Positions 41,815 to 50,826 of a stretch of DNA of 64,000 nt are shown here, piece by piece (the stretch's first letter is position 1; every line of letters starts with the position of its first letter). The stretch is from Leifsonia sp. ku-ls. GTDB lineage: Bacteria > Actinomycetota > Actinomycetes > Actinomycetales > Microbacteriaceae. The stretch spans positions 1-64,000 of the forward strand of contig QKXI01000016.1 of the NCBI GenBank assembly GCA_003367665.1, written 5' to 3'. The notes under the pieces were generated by a model. It made no database searches. It was not told where the DNA came from and saw only the letters and a program-made list of their open reading frames with translations. The position numbers were made by a program, and so were the translations under genes.

Positions 41815-42750
41815 GTGATCGTCGGAATCGACATCGGCGGCACCAAGACGCACGTGTGCGTCGAGGACGACGCCGGCGCCGCGCTCCTCGACCGGTCGGT
41901 GCAGACGGCCGACTGGCAGCACGGCGGCGACCTGCACTCGGAGGAGAACGTGCGGTCGCTGCTCTCCCTGCTCGATCCGGTTCCCGGGGCGGACGCCGCC
42001 CCGCTCGTCGTCGGAGCCCACGGCCTCGACAGCGAGGGGCAGACCCTCGCGTTCTCGGAGACCCTCGCCGCGCTCCACGGCGGCCCCGCGCTCGCGGTCA
42101 ACGATGTCGAGCTGGTCGGCCCGGCGGCCGGGTTCGACGAGGCGATCGCGGTCATCGCCGGAACGGGCAGCAAGGTGGTCGGGCGTCGCGCCGACGGGAC
42201 GCTGGTGAGCGCGGGCGGCTACGGCTACATCCTCAACGACCCGGGCAGCGCTCCGGCACTGGTGCGGGACGCGGTGCGCACGCTGTTCGACGCGGTCGAC
42301 GAGGACGAGCCGCTCGACGCCCTGGCCGACGCGCTCTACGGGCACTTCGGCGTCGACGAGATCGTCGGCCTCTCCAACGCGCTCACCATCCGGCCGCGCG
42401 TCACCACCTGGGGCGCCGCCGCCCCGCTGGTCTTCGCCGCGGCCGACGCCGGCAGCGAGCGCGCCGCGCGCGTCATCGCGACCGCGGCCGACGAGCTGGC
42501 GCGGAGCGTCGAGCTCGTCCACCGCCGCGGCGCCGTCGGCGTCGACGTGGTCTGCGCCGGCGGCGTGGTCAGCCACCAGCCGCGACTCTTCGACGCCCTC
42601 GGCGAGCGCCTGCGCGCCCGCGGGCTCACCCACTCCATCCACCTGCTGGATGTCGCCCCGGTGCGCGGCGCCCTCGCGCTCGCCCGGCGGCTCACGGAGG
42701 CGGCCACTGTCGTCCCCTTCGCACCATCGAACACACGGAGGAAGTCATGA
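41815..42750 (+). CDS. BadF/BadG-type ATPase, N-acetylglucosamine kinase-like
   Basis: 311 aa from a GTG. GIDIGGTKTHVCVEDD, VIAGTGSKVVGRR, SAGGYGYILNDPGSAPALVRDA and VDVVCAGGVVSHQP are the actin-fold kinase motifs. It is a paralogue of the kinase at 33716. The stop overlaps the start of the binding-protein gene (ATGA), so it belongs to the import operon. It probably phosphorylates the imported amino sugar or related monosaccharide. Confidence 0.87.
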   Translation: MIVGIDIGGTKTHVCVEDDAGAALLDRSVQTADWQHGGDLHSEENVRSLLSLLDPVPGADAAPLVVGAHGLDSEGQTLAFSETLAALHGGPALAVNDVELVGPAAGFDEAIAVIAGTGSKVVGRRADGTLVSAGGYGYILNDPGSAPALVRDAVRTLFDAVDEDEPLDALADALYGHFGVDEIVGLSNALTIRPRVTTWGAAAPLVFAAADAGSERAARVIATAADELARSVELVHRRGAVGVDVVCAGGVVSHQPRLFDALGERLRARGLTHSIHLLDVAPVRGALALARRLTEAATVVPFAPSNTRRKS

Positions 42751-44048
42751 GAATCACATCCACCTGGCGCCACCGCGCCGTCGCGGGCCTGGCGCTCGCG
42801 GCGACCGCGGCGCTCGCCCTCAGCGCGTGCAGCGTCACGGGCGCCGGAGGCTCGTCGGGAGGCGAGGGCGACGGAACCGGCACGATCAACGCCCTGTTCA
42901 TGAAGCAGGCCGGGTACTCCGAGTCAGACGTCAACGCCATGATCAAGGACTTCGAGGCCAAGAACCCGAAGATCACCGTGAAGCCCACGTTCGTCGCCTA
43001 CGAGGCGCTGCACGACAAGATCGTCACGTCCGCGCCCGCCGGCACCTACGACGTGGTCCACCTCGACGTGATCTGGCCGGCCGAGTTCGCGTCGAAGAAC
43101 ATCATCACCGACGTGACCGACCGCTTCCCGGCGTCGTGGAAGAGCGACATGCTCGGCGGCGCCCTCACCAGTGCCGAGTACAAGGGCAAGTTCTACGGCG
43201 TCCCGTGGGGCCCCTCCACCAAGCTGTTCTTCTACAACAAGGACATGCTCGCCAAGGTCGGGGCGTCGGCCGACGACGTGAAGACCTGGGACGGCGTGCT
43301 CGCCGTGGCGAAGAAGCTGAAGGACGCCGGCGTCGTGCAGTACCCGATCGCCTGGAGCTGGTCGCAGGCCGAGGCGCTGGTGTGCGACTACGCCGAGCTG
43401 CTCGGGGCGTTCGGCGGCCAGTTCACCGACTCCAGCGGCAAGCTCGACATCAACAAGGGCGCGGGCGTTCAGGCGCTCGAGTTCATGAAGAAGTCGCTGG
43501 ACGAGGGCCTCACCGACCCGGCGTCGACCACGTTCCTCGAGGACGACACCGACAAGTCGATGGCCGCAGGCAAGACCGCGATGGAGCTGAACTGGGAGTC
43601 GACCTTCCGCGACCAGAACGACCCGTCCATCTCCAAGGTGGTCGGCCAGATCGCGGTCACGCCGCCGCCCGCCGGCCCCTCCGGCGACAACCCGGGCGTG
43701 AACGGCTCGATGGCCCTGGCCATCGGCGCCAAATCGACGCACCAGCTCGCGGCCTGGAAGTTCATCGAGTACATGACCAGCGAGGCCGTGCAGAACAAGT
43801 ACGTCACGAGCTCGATGACGAACTGGAAGTCGAGCTACACCAAGCCGGAGATCACCAAGACCAACCCGGAGGTCTTCGCGGCCGCCGGCAAGGCGTACGA
43901 CTCGATGATCCTCCGCCCGCCGGTGCCGAACTACAACACGGTTTCGCAGGCCATCCAGGTGGAGCTGCAGAACGCGCTGCTGGGCAAGAAGAGCCCGCAG
44001 CAGGCCCTCGACGACGCGGTGAAGACCGCGAACGAGTCCCTCGGATGA
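42747..44048 (+). CDS. Sugar ABC transporter substrate-binding lipoprotein
   Basis: 433 aa, family 1 solute-binding protein. The signal ends LALSACSVTG (lipobox, Cys ~28). The mature region begins TINALFMKQAGYSESDVNAMIKDFEAKNPKITVKPTFV, and the binding-fold segment YKGKFYGVPWGPSTKLFFYNKDM is typical. GGAGGAAG lies upstream of the ATG. Overlaps the next permease gene by ATGA. Confidence 0.94.
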   Translation: MRITSTWRHRAVAGLALAATAALALSACSVTGAGGSSGGEGDGTGTINALFMKQAGYSESDVNAMIKDFEAKNPKITVKPTFVAYEALHDKIVTSAPAGTYDVVHLDVIWPAEFASKNIITDVTDRFPASWKSDMLGGALTSAEYKGKFYGVPWGPSTKLFFYNKDMLAKVGASADDVKTWDGVLAVAKKLKDAGVVQYPIAWSWSQAEALVCDYAELLGAFGGQFTDSSGKLDINKGAGVQALEFMKKSLDEGLTDPASTTFLEDDTDKSMAAGKTAMELNWESTFRDQNDPSISKVVGQIAVTPPPAGPSGDNPGVNGSMALAIGAKSTHQLAAWKFIEYMTSEAVQNKYVTSSMTNWKSSYTKPEITKTNPEVFAAAGKAYDSMILRPPVPNYNTVSQAIQVELQNALLGKKSPQQALDDAVKTANESLG

Positions 44049-45004
44049 GCGGCGTGTCGGTCGCCGGAGTCGAGGCGGAGCGCCGGAGCCCCACCGCACC
44101 GGACCGCCGGAACCGCCGCAAGCGCGACAACCAGGGTCGGCTCGCCTTCTGGCTGCTGCTCCCCGCCGCGGTCGCGGTGTTCGGCGTGATCGTCTACCCG
44201 ATCCTCCGCACCCTCCTCATCTCGTTCTTCGAGGTGAACTCGGCGCTGGCGACCGACACCCCGTTCGTCGGCCTGCAGAACTACGTCCAGATCCTCACCG
44301 CGCCGGGATTCTGGGCGGCGATGGGGAGGACGCTGTACTTCACGCTGGTGTCGACGGCGCTGGAGCTCGTCTTCGGCCTGATCGTCGCCGGGCTGCTCAA
44401 CGCCAAGCTGCGGGCCAGGTGGCTGTTCCGGGCCATCGTCATCATCCCGTGGGCGATCCCGACGATCGTCAACGCGGCGATGTGGAAGGGCATCTTCAAC
44501 GCCCAGTACGGCGCCCTGAACGCCGCGCTCACCCAGCTCGGGATCATCGACCAGTACCAGGCGTGGCTCGGCGACCCGACGCTCGCGCTCAACATGGTCA
44601 TCGTCGCCGACGTGTGGAAGACGACCCCGCTCGTCGCCTTCTTCCTGCTCGCCGGGCTGACCTCGATCCCGGACGAGCTGTACGAGGCGGCGAAGATCGA
44701 CCGCGCCGGCTGGCCGCGCTTCTTCCGCTCCATCGTGCTCCCGATGCTCGTGCCGTCCATCTCGATCGTGCTGGTGCTGCGCACGGTGGAGGCGTTCAAG
44801 GTGTTCGACATCGTCTACGCGATGACCCGCGGCGGGCCGGTCAACGGCACGCAGACCGTCGCCTACTACGCCTACACGACCGCGTTCTCCGACCAGAACT
44901 TCGGCGTCGGCGCCGCGCTCTCCTACATCATCGTTCTGGTCATCCTGGTGCTGACCTTCGTCTACCTGCGCATGCTGCGCCGATCCGAGATGAGCCTGCT
45001 GTGA
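44045..45004 (+). CDS. Sugar ABC transporter permease (MalF-type)
   Basis: 319 aa. A charged N-terminus is followed by six helices from LAFWLLLPAAVAVFGVIVYPILR. The EAA loop is YEAAKIDRAGWPRFFRSIVLPMLVPSI. Its stop overlaps the GTG of the next permease (GTGA). Confidence 0.94.
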   Translation: MSGVSVAGVEAERRSPTAPDRRNRRKRDNQGRLAFWLLLPAAVAVFGVIVYPILRTLLISFFEVNSALATDTPFVGLQNYVQILTAPGFWAAMGRTLYFTLVSTALELVFGLIVAGLLNAKLRARWLFRAIVIIPWAIPTIVNAAMWKGIFNAQYGALNAALTQLGIIDQYQAWLGDPTLALNMVIVADVWKTTPLVAFFLLAGLTSIPDELYEAAKIDRAGWPRFFRSIVLPMLVPSISIVLVLRTVEAFKVFDIVYAMTRGGPVNGTQTVAYYAYTTAFSDQNFGVGAALSYIIVLVILVLTFVYLRMLRRSEMSLL

Positions 45005-45849
45005 AACGCGCCACCCGCACCTCGATCCTCATCCACCTGGCCGCGCTGGTCGTCGCGGTGGTCATCCTGCTGCCGTTCGGCTGGATGGTGATCGCCAGCG
45101 TGACGCCGCAGCGCATCCTCATCTCCACCCCGTTGCAGTGGATCCCGGACACGCTCGACTGGAGCCGGTACGAGCTGATCTTCCGCGGCGGCGCGGAGAG
45201 CGTCGGGGCGACCTTCCGGGCGGCGCTCGCGAACACCACGATCGTGGCGGTGGGGACGGTCGCGGTGTCGATGATCGTCGGCATCCTCGGCGCGTACGCG
45301 TTCGCCCGGCTGCGGTTCCGGTTCCGGCAGGCGGTGCTGATCCTGTTCCTCGCGACGTACATGCTGCCGCAGATCGCGCTGCTGATCCCGCTGTACCTCA
45401 TCCTCAACTCGCTCGGCCTGCTCGACACCGTGACGGGCCTCATCATCGTCGACTGCTCGCTGGTGGTGCCGTTCGTGCTGTGGATCCTCAGCAACTACTT
45501 CCTGACGATCCCGGAGGAGCTGGAGGAGGCGGCGCGCATCGACGGCGCCTCGCGGCTCGGCGCGCTGTTCCGGGTCGTGCTGCCGGCGGCCCGGCCGGGC
45601 ATCTTCGCGGCGATCATGTTCGCGTTCCTGCTGGCCTGGGACGAGTTCATGTACGCGCTCATCTTCACCTCGTCGAACGCGGCGAAGACGCTGCCGGTGG
45701 CGATCAGCGAGTTCGCCGGGCGGTACACGACCGACTTCGGCCTGGTCGCCGCCGGCGGCATCCTCGCGGCCCTCCCGCCGATCGTCGTCGCCATGATCTT
45801 CCAGCGCTACGTCGTCAGCGGCATGGCCGCCGGCGCCGTCAAAGGCTGA
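45001..45849 (+). CDS. Sugar ABC transporter permease (MalG-type)
   Basis: 282 aa, GTG start, six helices. The EAA loop is LEEAARIDGASRLGALFRVVLPAARPGIF and the C-terminus VSGMAAGAVKG is typical. It is the last transport gene of this third importer; the ATPase must come from elsewhere. Confidence 0.94.
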   Translation: MKRATRTSILIHLAALVVAVVILLPFGWMVIASVTPQRILISTPLQWIPDTLDWSRYELIFRGGAESVGATFRAALANTTIVAVGTVAVSMIVGILGAYAFARLRFRFRQAVLILFLATYMLPQIALLIPLYLILNSLGLLDTVTGLIIVDCSLVVPFVLWILSNYFLTIPEELEEAARIDGASRLGALFRVVLPAARPGIFAAIMFAFLLAWDEFMYALIFTSSNAAKTLPVAISEFAGRYTTDFGLVAAGGILAALPPIVVAMIFQRYVVSGMAAGAVKG

Positions 45850-45875
45850 GACCACCCCAGAAAGGAAACAGCTCC

Positions 45876-46907
45876 ATGGAACCGAAAGCCTCGTTCGTCG
45901 ACGCCGTGCGCGCACAGCCCGAGAACCTCTCCCTAGCCCGCGAGACCGTCCTGCGCGACCTCGACCGGGCCGCGCTCGCGCCGTGGGGCGCGGAGGACAG
46001 CGCGGCGGTCGTCGCGATGGGCGCGTCCCTGAACTCGGCGCACGTGCCGGTGGCGGCCCTCGCCGCGACCGGCCGCCCCGCCGCGGGCGTCGTCGCCTCC
46101 GACGTGGCGGACGGCCTGGCCGTGGTGCGCGCCGGCCACAACATCGTGGTCTCCGAGTCGGGCCGGAGCCCCGAGCCGCTCGCCGCCGCCCGCCGGCTCG
46201 CGCCCGGCAGCCGGATCGGGATCAGCAACTTCCCCGACCAGCCGATCAAGGACGAGGTGGATGCCGTGCTGGGGCTCGGCGGCTTCCCCGACTCCCCCGT
46301 CTACACCAGCGGCTTCACGGCGACCATCCTCGCCTACGCGCTGCTGCTCGACCACGTCGGCGCCGTGGACGCCGCGGCCGAGGCGGAGCGCATCCCCGCG
46401 CGGGCCGCCGAGGCGCTGCGCGGGTACGCCGCGGTCGCCGAGACGGTCGGCCGTGTGCTCGCGGAGGCGACGACCGTCGACGTCGTGGGCCGGGGCGCGT
46501 CGCTCACCGCGGCCGCCGAGCTCTCGCTGATGATCCGGGAGGGGCTGCGCACGCCGAGCACCGCGTTCGAGACGTTCCAGTACCTGCACGGGCCGATGGA
46601 GGTGCTGTCGGAGGACGACGTGCTGGTCGTCTTCGGCGACGGGCGAGAGCTCGGCATCCCGTCGTCGGTGCTCGACGCCGGCGTCCGCGTGGTGCTCGTC
46701 ACCTCCGCCGACCCCGCCACCGTTCCCGGCTCCGGGCAGGCGAACCTGACCATCGTGCCGCTCGCCCCGGGCCTCGGCCTGTTCGAGCGCGCCGTGGTGG
46801 AGACGGTGATCGGACAGCTCGCGATCGCGGCGGCGATCGAGCACAAGCCGTACCCGCTGGAGGAGTTCCTCTACCACCAGGACGACACGAAACTGCCGGT
46901 GCGATAG
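45876..46907 (+). CDS. Double-SIS-domain sugar phosphate isomerase/deaminase-like protein
   Basis: 343 aa. Two SIS halves are seen: GASLNSAHVPVAALAAT...NIVVSESGRSPEPLAAARR and VDVVGRGASLTAAAELSLMIREGLRTPSTAFETFQYLHGP followed by VLVVFGDGREL. The order resembles the isomerase half of GlmS and AgaS/FrlB-type enzymes, with the ESGRSPEP and HGP loops binding sugar phosphate. It lies 26 bases after the permease with AGAAAGGA upstream, so it is part of the operon and likely converts the kinase product. Whether it isomerises or deaminates is not decidable. Confidence 0.85.
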   Translation: MEPKASFVDAVRAQPENLSLARETVLRDLDRAALAPWGAEDSAAVVAMGASLNSAHVPVAALAATGRPAAGVVASDVADGLAVVRAGHNIVVSESGRSPEPLAAARRLAPGSRIGISNFPDQPIKDEVDAVLGLGGFPDSPVYTSGFTATILAYALLLDHVGAVDAAAEAERIPARAAEALRGYAAVAETVGRVLAEATTVDVVGRGASLTAAAELSLMIREGLRTPSTAFETFQYLHGPMEVLSEDDVLVVFGDGRELGIPSSVLDAGVRVVLVTSADPATVPGSGQANLTIVPLAPGLGLFERAVVETVIGQLAIAAAIEHKPYPLEEFLYHQDDTKLPVR

Positions 46908-46988
46908 CCGGATAGTCCACCGGGCCGCTGCGCGCAAGGGTCGGGCCCGACCGTTGACGGCGGGAGCCGTTCGGGGTCTGATGGACGC

Positions 46989-47147
46989 ATGTTAGCTCTC
47001 ATCATTGTCCTGCTCATCATCTGGGCGGTGCTCGCGATCCTGGGCTTCGCCATCAAGGGCCTGCTCTGGCTGGCCATCCTCGGCCTGGTCTTCTTCGTCA
47101 TCACCGCCATCGTCGGCTGGCTCCGCCGCGGGGCGAGCCGCACCTGA
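46989..47147 (+). CDS. 52-residue hydrophobic membrane peptide
   Basis: ATG at 46989 to TGA at 47147. MLALIIVLLIIWAVLAILGF and a second helix LWLAILGLVFFVITAIVGWL end in a basic tail (RRGASRT). The size and composition match the small 'hydrophobic protein' genes often seen in actinobacteria; function is unknown. It lies downstream of the SIS gene on the same strand with an 81-base gap and is closed by a terminator. Confidence 0.7.
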   Translation: MLALIIVLLIIWAVLAILGFAIKGLLWLAILGLVFFVITAIVGWLRRGASRT

Positions 47148-47153
47148 CCACAG

Positions 47154-47212
47154 CCGCACACGGACCGGACGGCGGTCGCGCTCTCGGGCGCGGCCGCCGT
47201 CGTCGTGTGCGG
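47154..47212. terminator. Bidirectional terminator-like hairpin
   Basis: CCGCACACG (47154-47162) pairs with CGTGTGCGG (47204-47212), and ACGGCGG (47169-47175) with CCGCCGT (47194-47200) inside it. It lies between two convergent transcripts (the small membrane peptide and the 47227 gene). No U-run. Confidence 0.65.
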
Positions 47213-47226
47213 TGCCCGTGACGTGC

Positions 47227-47562
47227 TCAGCCGAGGGCGGTCACGGCCGCGACGAGCACCGAGGCGAGCGAGACGACCGCCATGAGGCCGAACAGCACGG
47301 CGAGCGTGATCAGGCGCGCGCGCCGGCGCGGGATGGCGGCGCGTGCGACGCCCATCCCGATCAGGAGCAGCAGCACGAGGCCGGCGCCGCCGAGCGGCAG
47401 GTCGACGTGCATCCCGCTGAGCGGCGGGAGCACCGCCAGGCTGACCGCGGCCAGCAGGGCGCCGAGGATCAGCCACTCCCGGCCCGTCGAGGTCGTCAGG
47501 GCCGGCTGCTCGGTCACCCGGGTCTCGTCGCGCTGCCGGGTGGCGTTGGGGCCGTTCGTCAC
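47227..47562 (-). CDS. Small membrane protein of unknown function
   Basis: 111 aa with three predicted helices (EWLILGALLAAVSLAVLPPL, VLLLLIGMGVARAA, LITLAVLFGLMAVVSLASVLVAAV). I do not recognise a family. The start overlaps the stop of the upstream acidic protein (ATGA), so they form a two-gene unit. Confidence 0.72.
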   Translation of the reverse strand: MTNGPNATRQRDETRVTEQPALTTSTGREWLILGALLAAVSLAVLPPLSGMHVDLPLGGAGLVLLLLIGMGVARAAIPRRRARLITLAVLFGLMAVVSLASVLVAAVTALG

Positions 47563-47774
47563 GGCTGCTCCTCGTCGGCGAGCGCGTCGTTCTGGAGGGT
47601 GTCGGCGTTCTCGTCGTCGGCCGGGAGCTCCGGAGTCGGGTCGAACGCGCCACCCGTCGGCGCCTGGCCGGCCGCGGTCGGCTGGTCGTGCACGGGCGTG
47701 TCGGAGGGAGCGGGCGCGCCCTGGGGAGCGTCGGGCGTCGCGGAGTCGTCGCTGGGGGTCAGTTCATCGGTCAT
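47559..47774 (-). CDS. Small acidic low-complexity protein
   Basis: 71 aa from the ATG at 47774. It is Pro/Asp/Ala-rich (MTDELTPSDDSATPDAPQGA...DENADTLQNDALADEEQP) and likely disordered. A longer frame would overlap the divergent aldo/keto reductase start. Function is unknown; coupling to the downstream membrane protein suggests a common role. Confidence 0.6.
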   Translation of the reverse strand: MTDELTPSDDSATPDAPQGAPAPSDTPVHDQPTAAGQAPTGGAFDPTPELPADDENADTLQNDALADEEQP

Positions 47775-47901
47775 GGCCCCAGCCACCGCCGCCCGCGCGG
47801 GCGCTGCAAGGGCTTGACAGCTCGGATCGAGTGCCGGAAGCGATCGCACGGATCGGTACCGGTTGTTGGACTTCTCCGGCGGGACGGGCGATGGTGGAGC
47901 C

Positions 47902-48939
47902 ATGCCATACATCGCCGACCCCTCCCGCTACGACGACATGACCTACCGCCGCACCGGCCGCAGCGGGCTGGACCTGCCCGCCCTGTCGCTCGGGCTCTGG
48001 CACAACTTCGGCGACGACCGGCCGTTCGAGACGCAGCGCGCGATCGTGCGGCGCGCGTTCGACCTGGGCATCACGCACTTCGACCTCGCCAACAACTACG
48101 GCCCGCCGTACGGCGCCGCAGAGACGAACTTCGGCCGCATCGTGGCGGAGGACCTGCGGCCGTACCGCGACGAGATCGTCGTGTCGAGCAAGGCCGGCTG
48201 GGACATGTGGCCCGGCCCGTACGGTCAGGGCGGCGGCGGTCGCAAGTACATGCTGGCGAGCCTCGACCAGTCGCTCGCGCGTCTCGGTCTCGACTACGTC
48301 GACATCTTCTACTCGCACCGTCCCGACCCGTCCACGCCGCTCGAGGAGACGATGCAGGCGCTCGACAGCGCCGTGCGGTCGGGCAAGGCGCTCTACGTCG
48401 GCATCTCGTCGTACGGAGCGGAGGAGACCAGGCGCGCCGCCGAGATCCTGCGCGACCTCGGCACGCCGCTGCTCATCCACCAGCCGTCCTACTCGATGCT
48501 CAACCGCTGGATCGAGACCGAGGGCCTGCTGGACACCGTCGGCGAGCTGGGGGTCGGCGTGATCGGCTTCACCGCGCTCGCCCAGGGCATGCTCACCGGC
48601 AAGTACCTGAACGGCATCCCGGAGGGGTCGCGCGCCAGCGCCGGCACGTCGTTCGACGCCGACTGGCTGACCGACGAGGCGGTCGCCCGGCTTCGCGCGC
48701 TCGACGGCATCGCGCAGAAGCGCGGCCAGACCCTCGCCCAGCTCGCCCTCGCCTGGGCCCTCCGCGACGACCGGGTCACCTCGCTCGTGATCGGGGCGAG
48801 CAGCGTCGAGCAGCTGGAGCAGAACGTCGCCGCCCTCGGCAATCGGGAGTTCACCGCCGAGGAGCTCGCCGCCATCGACGAGCACGCCGTGGACGCGGGC
48901 GTGGACCTGTGGGCGGGGGCGCGACGCGGCGAGGTGTGA
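47902..48939 (+). CDS. Aldo/keto reductase, YghZ/Gpr-like (L-glyceraldehyde 3-phosphate reductase type)
   Basis: 345 aa. The sequence aligns by eye along its whole length with E. coli YghZ: YRRTGRSGLDLPALSLGLWHNFGDD, GITHFDLANNYGPP, IVVSSKAGWDMWPGPYG, GRKYMLASLDQSLARLGLDYVDIFYSHRPDP, LIHQPSYSMLNRW, YLNGIPEGSRA. The catalytic tetrad Asp-Tyr-Lys-His is present in these segments. It is an NADPH-dependent (beta/alpha)8 reductase acting on aldehydes such as L-glyceraldehyde 3-phosphate or methylglyoxal. The ATG at 47902 follows GGAG by about three bases. Stand-alone gene. Confidence 0.9.
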   Translation: MPYIADPSRYDDMTYRRTGRSGLDLPALSLGLWHNFGDDRPFETQRAIVRRAFDLGITHFDLANNYGPPYGAAETNFGRIVAEDLRPYRDEIVVSSKAGWDMWPGPYGQGGGGRKYMLASLDQSLARLGLDYVDIFYSHRPDPSTPLEETMQALDSAVRSGKALYVGISSYGAEETRRAAEILRDLGTPLLIHQPSYSMLNRWIETEGLLDTVGELGVGVIGFTALAQGMLTGKYLNGIPEGSRASAGTSFDADWLTDEAVARLRALDGIAQKRGQTLAQLALAWALRDDRVTSLVIGASSVEQLEQNVAALGNREFTAEELAAIDEHAVDAGVDLWAGARRGEV

Positions 48940-49078
48940 GGCGGGCGGCCCGGCGGGTACCACCAGGCTCCGAAGCCGTCAGCCCCTGCCCGGCGACGGC
49001 CGGCGCGGCTACCGTTGTGCGCAAGCACGCTGGATGTGACGAGTCCGCAATCGGGCCGTGTTCCTGGCGTGTGTGGGG

Positions 49079-49174
49079 CGGATCCCGGGCCTTCGGCGAC
49101 CTGCCGGACGGCCCGGGGTCCGGTGAAAGGGGGACGGATGACCGTCGGCAGGTGTGAGTTCCGGCAGTGCTCAC
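49079..49174 (+). other. Structured 5' leader candidate upstream of GT39 gene
   Basis: In the 303-base gap 48940-49242 three stems follow in order: CGGATCCCGGGCC/GGCCCGGGGTCCG (49079-49122, 12 of 13 paired plus one G-U), GACGG-ATGA-CCGTC (49133-49146), and GTGAG/CTCAC (49154-49174). I do not recognise an Rfam class in it. No gene is supported in this gap. It could be an RNA leader of the glycosyltransferase gene or a terminator for the upstream reductase gene. Confidence 0.4.
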
Positions 49175-49242
49175 CCACGCGTCGCCCAGGGTTCTCTGCT
49201 TAGCTCGACGGAGTTCGCGCCCGACGCATAGAAGTTGAGTGT

Positions 49243-50826
49243 ATGACCGTCCTCGTCGAACCGGACCTCCGGGCGGGCCGGCCGCTGCGCGCGGTGCGGC
49301 CCTGGACGATCGCGCTCACCGCGGGGCTGGTCGCCACCGTCCTGTGCGCGGCCTTCAGCTGGGTTCCCTCGCTGTGGGGCGACGAGGCCGCCACCCTGCT
49401 GTCGGCGAAGAGGTCCGTCGGCAGCCTGTTCGGAATGCTGCTGCACGTGGACGCCGTGCACGGCGTCTACTACCTCTTCATGCACGGCTGGATCCGCCTG
49501 GCCGGGGAGAGCCCGTTCGCCCTGCGGCTGCCCAGCGCCGTCGCGGTCGGCGCCGCCGTCGCGGCCGTCACGCTCCTCGCCGGCCGCCGGGGCGGCGCCC
49601 GCGCGGCCGTCGTCGCCGGCGTCGTCGCCTGCGTGCTGCCCCGGCTCACCTATGCGGGCGAGGAGGCGCGGTCGTACGCGTTCACCGCCGCGGCCGCGGC
49701 CTGGCTCACCCTCCTGCTGCTCTGGCTGATCGACGGCCGGGGCCGCTCCCTCCCAGCGGGCCACCGACGGATCGCGTGGGTGCTCTATGCGGTCGGAATG
49801 GCCGTGACCTCTTACCTCTTCCTCTATGCGGTGACGCTGCTCGTCGCGCACGGTGCCATCCTGCTGGCGAGCAAAGCCTCCCGCCGCACATTGCAGGCGT
49901 GGGCGGTCTCCGCGGGCGCGGTCCTCGTGGCGCTGATCCCGCTGTCCGTGCTCGCGTACCTCGAGCGCAGTCAGATCGCGTACCTCGGCTCCTCCCCCGA
50001 CGACCCGTCCATCTGGTACTACTTCCTCTGGTTCGGGCTGCCCTGGGTGGCGGTGCCCGCCTGGGCGCTCGTCGCCGTCGGACTGTGGCCCGCGTGGACG
50101 GCGTGGCGGCGCCGCAGGAGCCTTCCACCCATGCCGGGGCCGCGATCCCCGTCGACCCGGCTGGTCGGCGCGGCGTGGCTGTTCCTCCCGACCGGCCTGA
50201 TGCTGCTGGTGAACCTCGTCTTCCCGATGTACACCGGCCGCTACTCCACCTTCGCGGCGCCGGCCGCGGCGCTGCTCGTCGCGGAGGGCATCCTCGTGCT
50301 CGGCCGGATGATCGGGGGCGACCCGCGCCGCACGGTCGCGGCCACGGCGGGCGCGACGATCGTGTTCGCCGCCCTCTGCGCTCCCGTCTACGCCCTGCAG
50401 CGCGGTCCGTACGCGAAGAACGACAGCGACTGGGCCGAGGTCAGCGCGGCGATGGCGGCGAACGCCGGGCCCGGCGACGCGGTCGTGTTCGACGAGGCGG
50501 CGAAACCCTCGCAGCGTCCCCGACTGGCGATGCGTACCTACCCCGCGGGCTTCGAGGACGTCCGCGACGTCACGCTGCGCATCCCGTACTATCGCAACAC
50601 CTGGTGGCCGGACCAGGCCTACTCGGTGAAGCACGCGGCCGAGCTCGGTCGCTTCGACGGCGTGACGCGGGTGTGGCTGATCGAGCTGGACGGCCAGGGC
50701 ATCCCCGGCGCCCCGCCCGACGAGTACGGCCTGGCGCCGCTCCGGGCGCTCGGCTTCGCCGAGACCGGACGCCGCATCGAGACGCACCGCAGCGTCATCG
50801 TGGAGCTCACGCGACCGGCTGGATGA
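49243..50826 (+). CDS. GT39-like membrane glycosyltransferase (mannosyltransferase/ArnT type)
   Basis: 527 aa with about ten predicted membrane helices. The first extracytoplasmic loop has the acidic pair of the GT-C family in SWVPSLWGDEAATLLSAKR. VYYLFMHGWIRLAGESPFALRLPSAV is the next conserved block. A ~100-residue soluble C-terminal domain follows the last helix. These enzymes transfer a sugar from a polyprenyl phosphate donor to proteins or lipids outside the membrane. The ATG is at 49243. The 3' end overlaps the convergent HMCES gene by 20 bases. Confidence 0.86.
   Translation: MTVLVEPDLRAGRPLRAVRPWTIALTAGLVATVLCAAFSWVPSLWGDEAATLLSAKRSVGSLFGMLLHVDAVHGVYYLFMHGWIRLAGESPFALRLPSAVAVGAAVAAVTLLAGRRGGARAAVVAGVVACVLPRLTYAGEEARSYAFTAAAAAWLTLLLLWLIDGRGRSLPAGHRRIAWVLYAVGMAVTSYLFLYAVTLLVAHGAILLASKASRRTLQAWAVSAGAVLVALIPLSVLAYLERSQIAYLGSSPDDPSIWYYFLWFGLPWVAVPAWALVAVGLWPAWTAWRRRRSLPPMPGPRSPSTRLVGAAWLFLPTGLMLLVNLVFPMYTGRYSTFAAPAAALLVAEGILVLGRMIGGDPRRTVAATAGATIVFAALCAPVYALQRGPYAKNDSDWAEVSAAMAANAGPGDAVVFDEAAKPSQRPRLAMRTYPAGFEDVRDVTLRIPYYRNTWWPDQAYSVKHAAELGRFDGVTRVWLIELDGQGIPGAPPDEYGLAPLRALGFAETGRRIETHRSVIVELTRPAG

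Noticed and set aside
49020-49078. Possible hammerhead ribozyme (TGACGAGTCCG)
   Set aside because: The full core CTGATGA...GAAA is missing and the stems do not form.
48489-49178. Reverse-strand frame containing GADGFGAWWYPPG after 48940
   Set aside because: It runs into the antisense strand of the aldo/keto reductase, has no Shine-Dalgarno and no recognisable domain, so I take it as a shadow frame.
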